In this document: positions 35,940-47,559 of the stretch, piece after piece
Numbering within the stretch: the stretch's first letter is position 1
Layout of the letters: the number at the start of each line of letters is the position of its first letter
Assembly (NCBI GenBank): GCA_920105625.2
Contig: OV050032.1
Location: 22,363,981 to 22,427,980, forward strand
Source of the DNA: Clusia tigrina
Taxonomy: Eukaryota > Arthropoda > Insecta > Diptera > Clusiidae
Direction of reading: 5' to 3'
DNA length: 64,000 bases
Notes under the pieces: model-generated
The model's database searches: none
Seen by the model: the letters and a program-made list of their open reading frames with translations, nothing else
What the model was told of the DNA's origin: nothing
Position numbers and translations under genes: made by a program

Positions 35940-36570
35940 TACTGTTAGGGGGGTTATGACTTTGTCTTGCACTCCGACCTTAGAGATCTATTGTGCCCCC
36001 TTCGTTCAGAGTATTTCTCTGAGCCCAGTTTTATGGATAAACTTTAGTATTAAGCCTATATTGTTGAATCTTATTTCCTCATTTGATATTAGATGATTAA
36101 CCAAATGCTTTTTTCATTTGTGCATTAGTGCTGGACATAATCCCAGCACGCGTTCTCATCTTCTTCCCTGCCAAACCCATTAGAATAAACTCCCAGCCTT
36201 GTTATGTTATAATTCAGCCTACAGTGATATGTCAGAATTCCTGTAATGATTCTTATTTAGTTCCGTTTAGTTTATAGTTCCGTTTTAGTTTACGATCTTG
36301 GAAGCGTCTTAGGTTTAGGTCCCTAAATTTTCCCAATATACTCTTCTTTGTTTGTCTTCTACTTTCTGAAAGAATGAGGAGAATTTACCCTTTCCAAAAC
36401 CACAAAATGGTTCCGGGCCTGCAAGCGGATAGGCTGCTCCCTCTTTTGTCTGCAATTACGTTTCCAGAAATGCATACGTGAACTGGAACTCATAAGATCC
36501 ATACCCGATTGTTCAGCTTATGAAGAAATTCCATCACCAGTTTTGAAGTTACCTGGTGAGAGATGAGTGC
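35940..36570 (-). mobile_element. RNase H and C-terminal remnant of a LINE
   Basis: On the minus strand, from high to low coordinates, I read an RNase H end. LNNRVWIL and a degraded VPVHVCISGNVIADK block match the usual W-VPGH-GI-GN--AD pattern, including the final catalytic aspartate. Further on comes a RIITGILTYHCRLNYN block and an acidic EEDENA segment, as in the C-terminal domain of RNase H-type LINEs. Stops and frame changes are frequent. It differs from the copies at 10-12 kb and 54-55 kb. Confidence 0.7.
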
Positions 36571-36579
36571 CTTAATTGC

Positions 36580-38395
36580 TGCCTGCTAGCAGCCGGGATG
36601 GCTATTCTTTTGTTCTTTTCATTTGTCGACGGTTTACTTTAGGTCGAAAACTTATTCAGAGAACAGAAGGTTCGAACATTTGTATTTGCTCTTTCCTTCT
36701 CTCTCTTTTTTTCTCTCTCTCTCTTTGCCTCTTTTTAAAACGAAACTTCAGTAAGTTAAAAACAAAGTTGTGCAAAGTTTTCGAGTTTGTTATACGCCGT
36801 TGAAATATGGATCATTCTGTAATTAATTTGTCTGACAACACAATCTGAGAAATTCCCTGTCACTGATGTCCATATCTTTACATATGTAAGTATCAGTGAC
36901 ATTTATAAAGAAGTACCCAGCATGGAGTACTCGTATCTGCTATATCAATTGATAATAATGGAAAGTGTCAGCGCTGTTTTAAGTGTGTAAAGTTTGGAAC
37001 TGGATTTTGAACATAGTAATTCTTACAATCATAGCAGTCTTAACTGATATCCATTTTAGGGAATTTCAAAGGCCAAGCAAATGTGTGTCGGTGTATGCGC
37101 GCATGTACGAGTACACTGTAAGCATGTTTAATTTAATGCACAATTTAATTTAAACGGCATGCAGCAGCTGGAGAGATATATTAATTTTTTAATTAATTTA
37201 TATTTGGCACACAAGAACAACGAAGAAATCCATTGCAGGCAAGTGCGCTTACGTGTGAAATGAATGCCCCAATTATAGCGCATGGAGGAGTGCTATTAAC
37301 CATATGAATCAAGTGGCCATTACGATTGGTATCCAACCGCACCGATCGATAATTTAATTACACCGCTGGCTGACTGCCGGTGGCTGGTTTGCTGGATGGG
37401 TTGCTGGCTGGATACTCGTAATTTATTTCGCCGAGAATTAAATTCGCAAAAATAATAAGAATCAACGGGTATTTGTGTTTGAATCCGTAAAAATACAAAA
37501 TGCGAGCAAACCAGGCAAGAATGAAAATTATTTAAAATATTTTTCTACGAAATTCTACGAAATTTATGGGACGAGTGTTGTACCCAACCAGACAAGCGAG
37601 CAGGGACGGTGACGGTGTCGGGTTGGTGCGCGTACAGTCGAAATGTCGAATATCGAAGTAGGGAGAGCGAACAAGGCGCACAAAAATTGAAATATCTTTC
37701 AAGCGAGCGTATATCTAGCACTGCGAACAGCACCACCAATCGGCTGACGCATTCGACAAATATAATGTAAACAAAACTCCGCCTCCTCGCGCACAGCTCA
37801 GTGGATACAACGTAGATCAAGATGACACTCGGAAGATCGTGTGCGTGGAGAAGAACACAGGAAAGCCGTAGCTGTCTGTCCGTCCAACCATTCGTCTGGC
37901 TGCGTGTCCGCCTGTCAGCAGCAAATTCACTCAGCGACCGACAACAGCAATGGCGGATTTTCGTGATACAATTGCCGCTGTTTCGTCAGGTCGCTGGCAG
38001 CCCTCAATGGTAACCAAAAGCAAATGGCAATCAGCGCTCACATACACCTCATCGAGGCTGCCACATTACACGGCAGTAGTCAGTCCGCTTGGCTGGTTGG
38101 CTGCGTGGTTATAAAATGGTAATACCTGCCATTAGGCTCGAGGTGAGAAACCGGTCTCTTCTTTGAATGGTGACTTTTCAACTGTGCAGAGATTTCTGTT
38201 CTGTACTTGCGGCCATTCTACCTGGCAAGAATCCCGTTGTTAACAATGGAGGAAACTGTTCATATCAGAGACGTTAGTGGAAATCATTGTTCTACATTGG
38301 AATAGTTTACTGCGAAAATATGACCTCCCTCGCAATTATTATTCGAATAAGCATGAGTATTATTGCGTTCAGTAAATACAAAAACAAATAAAAGT
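36580..38395. other. Intergenic; possible bin upstream regulatory DNA
   Basis: A (CT)n-rich run at 36690-36725 is present. A GC-richer patch at 37560-37990 holds open frames on both strands without recognised domains. Its position upstream of bin makes enhancer content plausible; this is inference only. Confidence 0.35.
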
Positions 38396-38399
38396 CTTG

Positions 38400-38600
38400 G
38401 CCGCCCTCTGTGGTTTAGTGGTAAGCATGCTAGACTCACACTCAGAGGGTCGCAGGTTGAAAACCAGCTCCGGGATTGATCTCAAAAATTCTTCTTTCTA
38501 AAAAAAAAACAATTTCTCTCGAGTCAGTAGCTAGTACTCAGTCCCGAACCTCTTGCAGTCATAATTAATAATGGTGGAATATATAATAATAATAATAATC
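38400..38600 (+). mobile_element. tRNA-derived SINE, near-complete copy A
   Basis: The 5' part has an RNA polymerase III A-box-like word (TGGTTTAGTGG, 38411-38421) and a B-box-like word (GGTTGAAAACC, 38455-38465), about 34 bases apart as in tRNA genes. It is followed by a non-tRNA body and a (TAA)n tail (about 38583-38600). This is the standard layout of a tRNA-derived SINE, which is mobilised by LINE machinery. Body parts recur at 38.9 kb and 3.06 kb. No target duplication was resolved. Confidence 0.85.
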
Positions 38601-38877
38601 ATTACAACATCATTTATGAAATCTATCAAAGCAATAGAATTGGAACCATTTATACACACGAACATACAAAAAGCAACAAAAGCCGTAAATTATTGAACCA
38701 ATACATATGTAAATATGTAAATGTAATATATGTAAGTAAAATAAATCTGTAAATACGAACCCCTTTGGTGTATCAGTACCTAGGGTAGGTGAATTGCAGC
38801 GCTGGCCCCTGAGAATGTCTAACTCGATAATAATCAAATACTCTCTAATATGATATAATAATATATATTAAAAAGTT

Positions 38878-39016
38878 CCGAGGGTCGCTGATTCAAATTC
38901 TGCCCCGGGCTTGGTCTCCAAAGTGTTTATTTCCATAAAATCTTTTTCTCTTCGAGTCGAAAGCCTCTGTAGCTAGTACTCATTCCCCCAATACTCATAA
39001 TTTATTATGGTGTAAG

Positions 39017-39052
<36 letters not shown>

Positions 39053-39070
39053 TAATAATATTAAAAAGTA
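38878..39070 (+). mobile_element. tRNA-derived SINE, 5'-truncated copy B
   Basis: Begins around the B-box region (GAGGGTCGCTGATTCAAATTC, compared with GAGGGTCGCAGGTTGAAAAC in copy A). It shares the body words GGTCTC, CTCTTCGAGTCGAAAGCC, GTAGCTAGTACTCA and TTATGGTGTAA, and ends in a (TAA)n tail to about 39070. The A box is missing. Copy B shares CTTCGAGTCGAA with copy C better than copy A does, so subfamilies exist. Confidence 0.83.
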
Positions 39071-39074
39071 TTTG

Positions 39075-40870
39075 ATAATAATAATAATGAAATTCTTCCA
39101 AGATTTGGAAAAAGACTATTTAACCTCTCTCTTGCAACGAAATATCTCTAATGAAAATGATTTCTTCTCATCCATGTAAATGGTATCAAATAAATCGTTG
39201 CTTTCTAATCTAATGTGCCCATTTTGCGCGATGCAGTTCCATGTTTACGACTATGAAGAGGATTAAAGTGTGTTTGGCATGAGACAATAACTAATTCAAA
39301 GTGACTATTATGCAACACTGGAAGTACTAAAAAACAAAAACTCAAAAGTTCGAAACTGATTTCAGAAAAAGGTGTATCAAGGAAATGGTTTGGATTCGCA
39401 ACCACACCTAATACGACGACTTCACAGTTAAAAAATCGATCACAAACGCAATCACAGTTGGAAAAGACAATTTATATAAATCATATTATTATTATTATAT
39501 CCGGATAATTATAGTGGTTTTTTAAATTTGAGATAAAATTTGATTTGTTGAATTTGCTCATTATAATATTGTTTTTATGATTTGTTTGATGTATGATGAG
39601 GAAGCAGAACTCTGTTGCGAAGTAGGACTTGAATACTTGTATACTTGGTATTGGCGGTATTGATAATTCCTTATTACAGGAGTCGTAGTTGAAATGCTAC
39701 AATTCTGTACCAATTCCACAAACGAGTTTTAGAATGCGGACGCAACCGAGGCCCAATCCTATAGAAAAGTTAGAGTGCCCATAGAAAACACGTACGCATG
39801 TATACGAGTACATCGGAAGCACAGCAGAAGTAAAGCTAAAGCGTATACTCTCAGCGTAGAGCTTATATGACGGAAAACCACTCAAGTTGAGTGGGAAATA
39901 GTCATACATTTGGCGCATCCCAGCGGCGGATTTGCCATTAGGCTGGTTGGGATCCACGCTACGGGAGGAAATTGTGGCACATCAAAATCAGTAAAAAACA
40001 CATTAGCGAACTATTTAACGTATGCCACCTACAAATACACTGTTTTGTTCTTTGGCAATTGAGGTTGAAAGCAGCACATTGAGAGAGGTTAATTTTTGGG
40101 GTTTTGCGGTGGTTGCCAACCTTAATCCGCTACTGGGTGGGCCGTTTGTGGTGTGCAAAATGTGTCCCGCATGCGATTTTTCTCATTCTTATTCAACAGT
40201 GTACGCTTTATTAGAATCTGTTGCGCTTGTCCTACACATGGCCCTTCCAATAAGGATAACTCAGCACAGATGACTGATATATAACATACAGGAATGTATA
40301 CCGCAACGCTTCATATTCATTGTAATGTGCAGTTATTAAATAAAAATAATTTTTATGACCATTGCTCGCATTCAATTTTCCTATAGTGAGGGAGTATGAG
40401 TGATAATTGCGCTCGCTCAATCTTGAATAAGTTCACTTCACAGTGGAATACATATAAATGTACATAAATGCGCACAGCCAATCCACTTGAGCGAAAGTCA
40501 AACGCCCGCTAGACGGGAGAATCTCTGCCGCCTGCACAAGAGCGCATAAGAATACACACAGCCACGCAGAACTCACTCAAAAAAGGAAAGGATTTCGGTT
40601 CAGAACTGATGGTGGGAAATAGAGCGGCGTAGAGTAAACATTTAACATCTTAAACGGTGATCGTTTCAGTTGATTAGGAATAGCGAAAGTATAAAGTATT
40701 AATTGTGACGTCGCGGAGAAAATCGAAATTTGTGAAGTCTGAATATCAATATTGAAGCCGCTTCGAACAAAAGAACAGAACAAATTGTGTGTTCCTGCAC
40801 TCGCAATTGATGCAAAAAAGAAAAGCTACTTTTATTATATAAGAAATTAGAATTTAATTATAAAGTGAAA
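39075..40870. other. Upstream region of bin, no coding feature
   Basis: The 1.8 kb before the bin start codon. It should contain the bin leader and proximal promoter, but I see no clear TATA box or initiator. A possible leader acceptor (TCGTTTCAG at about 40664-40672) is the best splice candidate. Frames of 60-86 codons are unrecognised. Confidence 0.35.
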
Positions 40871-40879
40871 CCACCAGAC

Positions 40880-41889
40880 ATGATCAAAAGTGAAGACATG
40901 CTTGATTCGAGTGGACACCCCTTAAATCATGGTCTCCACCATGCCCACCACCTGACGCATCACACAAGCCTGTACCGTGGCCTGCATCCTAGCTTCCAGC
41001 CGATCGTGTGTAGTGACGAAACGGCAATGCTGCGCATGCAGCAGGAATCCCCAGAACTGGCGGATGAGAAACCGGATCTCAGTTACTTGGATCGAAAATA
41101 TTACGCGAGCATGCTCAGTCAGCCACCCATACATGTTTCGGAAGTTTCACCTCTTTCCTTTGGACTGACTTCGTTGCATAACGTATGCACACCGCCTGCG
41201 TCCTCGAGTCCCACCTCCTACGGCATGCTGTTGAATAATCAGTCGCCTACCGCCGGCTCCTCCCCCAACTCATCACGAACACCGACGGACAATGAGCCAC
41301 ACTATATGCAGCCAACAGCGATTGCCACAAAAGTCGTTTCTGTGGGGCATTCGCAGCAGCTCAGCCATCACTACACTTCAACAATTAAATTCTGTTCGAG
41401 TAATTCAATACTCTCTATACCGGACCACCATAATCAGCAAATGGCTGTCTCCTCCACATCCGCAGATCTGATAGCGCCTTCAATGCAGCGCTCAGATGCG
41501 ATCGGTGTTTCTGCTCCGGCCTCTAAGACTATCGTTACGAACGTTATCACCAATTCACACAGCCTTTCTGCAGAAATAGTCGCTACCACACATACTCACG
41601 CACACACACATTCACACACCGATAACACGTCCTACTCGAACAGTTCCTCGCCAGCTAAGTCCGTGCACAGTAACCACAGTAATGGTGCCCCCCCATCCGG
41701 CGATCGCATTCAACCGTCACAGTCGTCCATTCCGGAAGAAGTGACTTCACCAGAAACGACAAAGAAAGCTGGCACACGCCGTCCAGAAAAGCCAGCTCTC
41801 AGCTATATCAACATGATTGCCATGGCCATCAAAGAATCTCAGACTGGGAAGTTGACACTAAGTGAAATTTATGCTTTTCTTCAAAGTCG
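40880..41889 (+). CDS. bin: bin/FoxF forkhead factor, exon 1
   Basis: First coding exon of a forkhead transcription factor of the FoxF class; in Drosophila biniou directs visceral mesoderm and midgut muscle development in the nucleus. The start is the ATG of [11 protein letters not shown]; an in-frame GTG five codons upstream is not used as a start in animals. Residues 1-300 are low-complexity activation-type sequence, with a His-rich stretch at about 12-37, a Ser/Thr/Pro-rich centre and an [10 protein letters not shown] run. The forkhead domain opens at about residue 304 ([14 protein letters not shown], then [12 protein letters not shown]). The exon ends after two bases of an arginine codon at a GTAAGT donor. 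The spliced protein is predicted at 637 residues, close to the Drosophila length as I remember it. Confidence 0.93.
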
Positions 41890-44800
41890 GTAAGTTCAGT
41901 TTGTGGCGTGTAGTCCGTAAGAATTACTCGTACTTAACTGAAATCCTAAGCAGGCGATACTGAAGATACTGAACATTTGAATAGTGATTCTCCTATGATC
42001 TGTATCTTTCAATTCATCACAGCCCAGTAAATATGTTATGCCACACCTCAGTACATTTGAACCCCTGCCATAGTCTGACAAAAGCCATCACGAATCCGCA
42101 GGTGGATTCTGGTAATTCAGAAATAAAAACTTGTATACAGAGTATTGCACGGCAGTAAATCAGAACCTAGGGTCATAAGATCACAAAAATCGTAATGGAT
42201 TGAAAATACACCATTGACCGGCTCCGGTCGAATATATATAGCATTTTTTACACTAAAACTTCGGACACAATTAATTCGGAAAGTTGAGTTCATGTTTAGA
42301 AGATTGCTTGGAAAAGTGTATGTAATGGAAGAAAACATGAAACGTTTTGTATGTGACCATGAACTTTACAACAACATTCCTATGAATCATGCACTTTTAT
42401 TTCCCAAATCATTCCAAACGATTTGACAGGCGTTTTCATAGTCAGCTTCTCTAGAAAAGCAATTTTCTTCACTATGTCAGGTGTATTTGTTGCCAGCAAT
42501 AGGGCTAACATAATACAAGACCTTGTGTTGTTCGACCTTGTCCTTGGAAATGTAGGCAGAAGAGAGGTTGATAACTTTTAGATAAACAGAGGCATTGAGA
42601 ACCAGACTGGTCCAAACCAATTTTTTGTTGAAGGTCAGTTATTATGTGTACTGCATATGAGCATTTGTGGGCCTCTGCAGAAAAATTCAGAGGTATATAT
42701 CCTTTATCCCTGAACACCGAAAAAATGTGTGAATTATGGATGTTTGGCTTTATTTCGTTTCTACAATTAATGGAGTTGGTCCACACTTCCCAACTTTTTG
42801 CAACACAACAACTATTTCAGATGTGGAAGTTCGCCAGTTTTATGTGTAGGTTCTGTTTGTACCATTGTCAGCGCAGAAAAGCCGTTAACTTGAGGGTTCT
42901 ATATGAGGTAAGTAAACTCTGCTCATAGCGGTTGCAAAGCTCCTTCCAAAAGTGGACTGTTTAAAAGTTTGTGTATATAATCTCTCCCATTACTCCTCTA
43001 TATATACACGAATGGATAAAGTAGACACCAATAGAATCTGCACGGATTACGCCGTAAATAAAATTGATGTGGGAAAATTAATTATCGCTCAGTTGCAAAT
43101 AAGAAATTTCGCAGTGAAAATGAAATGTCATAAAAAAATTTTTAAGAAATTTAACCCAAGGAAATTTGCTTTGTTTATGTTTAAATTTAGGCAAAACGTC
43201 ATTTCTTTACTTAAGTTTAGATCTTTTTTTCTTCTGTGTACTTTCCATACAGTTTTAGTTTATTTTTAAATTGTTGGTCTTTTTTCAAAATGTAGTAATG
43301 CTCAAAATCCTGCAACACCTTTAAAACCCAAAGACGACAAAATAACTGAGGAAAACACGATTTGGACTGAGATTCAATTTGTTAGGAGAATTTTGTGGCT
43401 TCACCTACAGACACATTTGTGTGGAACCACTTCCTTTTGTACATTAATATATCCAATAGGCCAGAAATTAGTGGAAAGGGGGTTACGGTTGTATAAATTG
43501 GTATATATCCCATACGGCTCGGTATATAGAGCAGTGTGGGTTCTGAATTGGTCACTGAAATGTCAGTTTACTGCTGGTTTTCCTACCCCACAATCACAGA
43601 TGGAACTGGATAGCAACCATTGCATTAAAAATTAGCCATATATTTATTTGATATATTTGGGTGTCTCATCTTGAATATCCTTAATAATAACTGGTATTCA
43701 GGTTTCACATACACTCGCACCAATATTAGACCATATGAGTAGAAATCCGTAAATAGTATATACGAGTATGAACTCAACCACAGAAATGCAGTGAAAGACA
43801 CTCAAAATACGTTGTTAAAAATGATCGTTTTCTACGCATCTGCATCACAAGTTATATATTTGTTCGTAAGTTTTGGGATGGAGAGTGAAAAATGCCTTAT
43901 TATGAGTTTGACATCATAAATCCCCTATCAGAGGAATGGGCACACTGCATTTTAAGAATCAGATATTCGGCATGAAAGCAATGTACGAGTATCTCAAAGA
44001 AACGAATCTGTACTCAGAGTTGGAGGTCCGATATATTTTTATGGGATTAGGATTTGTGTCACTGTTCAACTTTTATTCAGAACGATATTCGGCACGTATA
44101 CCTGTATAAATACCCAGTAGCGATTGTGTATAAAGGTAAAAACAGGCTGGCACGAACAGGCCGATGAAGTAGCTTCAACTTAAAGTTAAAAGACAACATT
44201 CAGTTTTAAGCTCAACTACGTTCACATACGAATCATAGTCAAGTTGTCTCATTTAAAGTAAGGGTGTTCTACTTTAACACCTACTCGAGTGTTATTTATC
44301 GACCTGCTCGTTATGCTTCCGCTCTTATCTATATTTTCCAAATATGATTTTAATTAGGAGTGGCAGCTTAGGTCACCAAAAGCACACTTGAGAACACCTA
44401 ATGGCCCGTTGTGATACCACGGTGTGGCGCTGTTGAAGTACTGATTAAAATTATCTTAATGGGTGAGGTGATAGTCAGCATAAGGACAGAAGTGTTCACC
44501 GGCATATATGTTGGGCCATAGCAAATGTCTGTGGCAGTAAGTATAATAACGGCTTAACCAGAGACCTACCGGATAGATTTAAATGATTTTTGATTATCGT
44601 CGGAGATCGGTTTAAGTGGTTTCATAACTTATTGTCGTAGGTACGAATATAGACAGACATCAAGAAACCATGGATCTATAGCAAATCGTATAATTTTACC
44701 AAACAAATATATCTTCGTACATACGCGTATCAACCCATCCAAGATAATCTCTAAACTGGATCAAATCAAAGATAATCTCTAAACTGGATCAAAAATTTTA

Positions 44801-45725
44801 TTCGAATATGTAAAGAGATTATGTCCGTACACATGTAAACAATAAACTTTGAATGCTTCTCCTGGAAAAGTGCGAAAAATAATACGGAATCGGCTTGCAC
44901 GGACCCGTCTATATTTTTGTATATATCACTGCACTATCAGTATCAATCTTCCGTTCCATAAGTTTAGCTGCATTGCTACGTCGAGTCTTTGATGTGGACT
45001 CCGTTATAGTGTTACCAATTTGGTTAGATACAATATTTTCTTGGCATATCCGGTCTCACTGATGCAACTCCCTTCATTGACAAGCATGGGTGTTTATTCA
45101 GCAACTACTCGTGCTACAATCAGTATCCGCTTTATACAGACGAGGATAAATGGACGGCGACCGCATTTATTTTAGTGATAATCAGCTCCACTTACCTTGG
45201 AATTGGTATGCGTACGCTGATTTCTTGGTACATGGTAGGATTACACAAAACATGCTCGTATTCCTGAAATTGTGCTGAAAAACTACGAACTTTGTAGCCA
45301 GTAGCCGGGCAGGGCGTGTTAGGCAATCCGACAATCCGACAATCCGGCATTCTGTTTATACAGAGTATAATGCCATCCATGCCGATATCACCGACGTTGT
45401 TTATTTGAGTTTGGCGACAAGTTCCAACTAAAAGGTTAATGATATTGCTTACTGGCCAGTTATTGTTTATTTAATATGGTAAATAAAAAACGACGCAGAT
45501 AATTTGTGTGGCATTTGTATAGTGATTGGGGTTATTTATGGTGTCGAAACCTTAGCGCAATGCCTTTGAGCAAAGTCATATGAAACGTGCGTGATTATTC
45601 CTGGTTCGTCTCTGATATTCGCTCATTTGGTGGCATGGGTGTGATGGGCTCTCTGTATGGCTGATTCGCTGCGCTGGCAATATAATTGTTCGTCTGTTAT
45701 CATTTGTCCGTGTTGTCCTCAACAG
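41890..45725 (+). other. bin intron 1 (3.8 kb)
   Basis: Starts with GTAAGT and ends with a pyrimidine-bearing CCTCAACAG. It splits the forkhead domain between helix 2 and the recognition helix, in an arginine codon. Inside I see a 28-bp tandem pair (44741-44796), a CAATCCGA triplet repeat (45328-45350) and three octamers of the TACTCGTA type (41925, 43761, 43984). Frames of 60-105 codons are unrecognised. Regulatory content is possible but not visible. Confidence 0.88.
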
Positions 45726-45996
45726 ATTCGAGTTTTTTAACGGTCCTTATGTGGGATGGAAGAATTCAGTTCGGCACAATCTCAGCTTAAATGAGTGCTT
45801 CAAGAAACTACCGAAGGCGATTGGCGTCAGTAAACCTGGGAAGGGCAATTACTGGACAATCGAAGAAAATTCTGCGCACATGTTCGAAGACGAAGCCAGC
45901 CTGCGACGACGTCCCAGAGGGTATCGCTCCAAACTAAAACTTAAACCGTACACTTCCAATGGATTTTTTACAACCACATCGTACGATCCGGCAATG
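45726..45996 (+). CDS. bin: bin/FoxF forkhead factor, exon 2
   Basis: Carries the rest of the DNA-binding domain. After the split arginine comes FEFFNGPYVG and the recognition helix WKNSVRHNLSLNECF (about residues 348-362), whose Asn, Arg and His contact the DNA major groove in forkhead proteins. Wing 1 follows with PGKGNYWTI, and wing 2 is basic (RRRPRGYRSKLKLKPY). The RRRPRG motif is the reason to choose FoxF over FoxC, FoxL or slp-type factors. The exon ends in phase 0 at GTGAGT after DPAM. 271 bases. Confidence 0.94.
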
Positions 45997-46065
45997 GTGA
46001 GTCCACAACTAGTTGGTTTAAGTATAATTTTCTTTCACTTTAATACTCATTTTGATTTTGCTCAG
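45997..46065 (+). other. bin intron 2 (69 nt, stop-free, frame-preserving)
   Basis: GTGAGT to TTTTGCTCAG, 69 bases, a typical short fly intron. Its length is a multiple of three and it has no in-frame stop, so reading through it would add 23 hydrophobic-leaning residues (VSPQLVG...FDFAQ) right after wing 2. I call it an intron because both splice sites are good and the flanking exons are GC-richer. A retained-intron isoform cannot be excluded. Confidence 0.82.
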
Positions 46066-46429
46066 GACAATGCCAATTTCTACTCCACGCAAGCCTTCAG
46101 CTCTTATGACTATGCATCGCCAAACGCTGCTGGCGGCTTTGTCGATGCGTGGAATTCTCATGCGGCTCATACTGCTGGGCCCCTGCAGCAGTACGGAAAT
46201 ATAGCAGCCGCTCCGCCCACACCACCCCTGGCACACACCGTGGCCTCTTCTACTGCTTTAACGACACCAATGTCTTCGGCGGCAGGTTCCATCACGGGCA
46301 CGGCGGCGCTACAAAACTCCAATCCTGGCTTGGATTACGCTACCGCTTCTATAGTCGCCGCTAGCTATCCGTATGGGGCTGGCAGCGGTGGGGGGGCTTC
46401 AGCTGGCGCCGCTTTCAACATTGATAACA
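46066..46429 (+). CDS. bin: bin/FoxF forkhead factor, exon 3
   Basis: Encodes DNANFYSTQAFSSYDYASPNAAGG and onward, a Tyr/Ser/Ala/Gly-rich C-terminal region including a TPPLAHTV stretch and an Ala/Thr-rich run that ends in GGGASAGAAFNIDN. Such sequence is expected of a transcription-activation region and has no folded domain I recognise. It ends with one base of a codon at GTAAGT (intron from 46430), joining in frame to exon 4 to give NLRSMTIS. Confidence 0.88.
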
Positions 46430-46837
46430 GTAAGTGTGAGCGCCCAGGGCGATCATGTCAATCATTCGAGTGCAATCGCTGAAAAGGGCTGCTTTGTGTT
46501 GCTGGCTCGGCTGCTTTGCGTTGCATAAGTGGGAAAAGAAAAATGACGAGATTTGTGGCCGCTCATCCGTCGGAGGCGCTTACAGTGCAGTTTTACAATC
46601 GGAGCAACATGTGTGCTTGAACATGCGCGTTGCACTTTCCTTTTGAACGTGCCGCCAGTTGCAGATGTGTGAAGTATCCGTAATTACTCATATTGTGCAT
46701 AGTAAGCGAGCCAACAACACAGCAGGAGGAGTAGCCAGGAAGGAATGAAGGTCAAAATGCAAATTTGTGACCTGTGCTTGTATTTATTTGTAGAGTGTTT
46801 TTATAGTATTGCAAATGCATTCTTTGTTCTCTTTTAG
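46430..46837 (+). other. bin intron 3 (408 nt)
   Basis: GTAAGT donor and CTCTTTTAG acceptor. No embedded feature recognised. Confidence 0.85.
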
Positions 46838-47106
46838 ATCTACGCTCCATGACGATATCGCAGATGCAGTCCTTCCCAGGCATGCAACAGCAGCAGCATC
46901 ATCACACGCCAATGACGTCCTCAGCCACACACTCCATCGGCAATTCGCATCTTAATCGCAAGGCAGTCTATTTGACTCCTTCGTCCGCGCCACTGCCCGG
47001 ACCACCACTGCACCACCAGCACTTGAGCAGCAATGGTGGTGGGGGCCCCGGGGGCTACTACGAACACGTCCACCCACACTCGCACAACATCAAGTATTCC
47101 AACTAG
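46838..47106 (+). CDS. bin: bin/FoxF forkhead factor, exon 4 (last)
   Basis: Final coding exon: NLRSMTISQMQSFPGM, a Gln/His run (QQQQHHH), a Pro-rich LPGPPLHHQHL, a Gly tract, and the end HPHSHNIKYSN before TAG at 47104-47106. The exon has 269 bases, and the four exons total 1914 bases (637 codons plus stop) without a frame break. The His-rich tail echoes the His-rich N-terminus. The 3' UTR probably fills much of 47107-47400; no standard AATAAA is seen there. Confidence 0.9.
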
Positions 47107-47415
47107 CATCTGTGACTGTAGCCTGTGGCTGTGACTGTGCCTGTGTGTCTGTGACAATGGCTACTTCAATGTCTGCACTGGAGCAGTGTACTTGTGTGGT
47201 GTTTTTTGTTCTTTAGTGTAGTTAAAATAGGGAGCGGATGAAAGTTCAAGACAAGCTGGTGACACCAACATTTTCTGATTACTCAACAAGGATTTCTAAA
47301 ATCAATTTTTTTATTGAAATTTTGTGAAAATTGTATATAAAGTATGCACTTTTTTATGGTAATTACAGTGCCTGGCAAAGAAAATCTACAACAAAAACAA
47401 AAACAGAAAACCAAA

Positions 47416-47555
47416 CTAGACTGCATAGTACCAGATGTCATATTCGCTAGTTCCGTCCTTGACTAATTGATCGTAGATGAAGTCATCGGGCACGAGAGCA
47501 TTCGGACCAGGAGATTCCATAGCAAGCGACGTGCTTTGAGATATGACTTCATCTT
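47416..47555 (-). CDS. Candidate terminal exon of an unidentified convergent gene
   Basis: On the minus strand, after an AATTATAG acceptor, 45 codons run to TAG. They read as an acidic segment (EDEVISQSTSLAMESPGPN), then PDDFIYDQLVKDGTSEYDIW and YYAV at the end. The mixed composition with W, Y and D/E clusters looks like real protein, unlike the repeat-driven frames elsewhere. The preceding intron would be phase 1. The protein is not recognised and I could not find the upstream exon. If real, the gene converges on bin with about 310 bases between the stop codons. Confidence 0.5.
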
Positions 47556-47559
47556 CTAT

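Noticed and set aside
38411..38465. A true tRNA gene
   Set aside because: A- and B-box-like words are present but no cloverleaf with paired acceptor stem could be drawn, and the body plus (TAA)n tail recur as a SINE.
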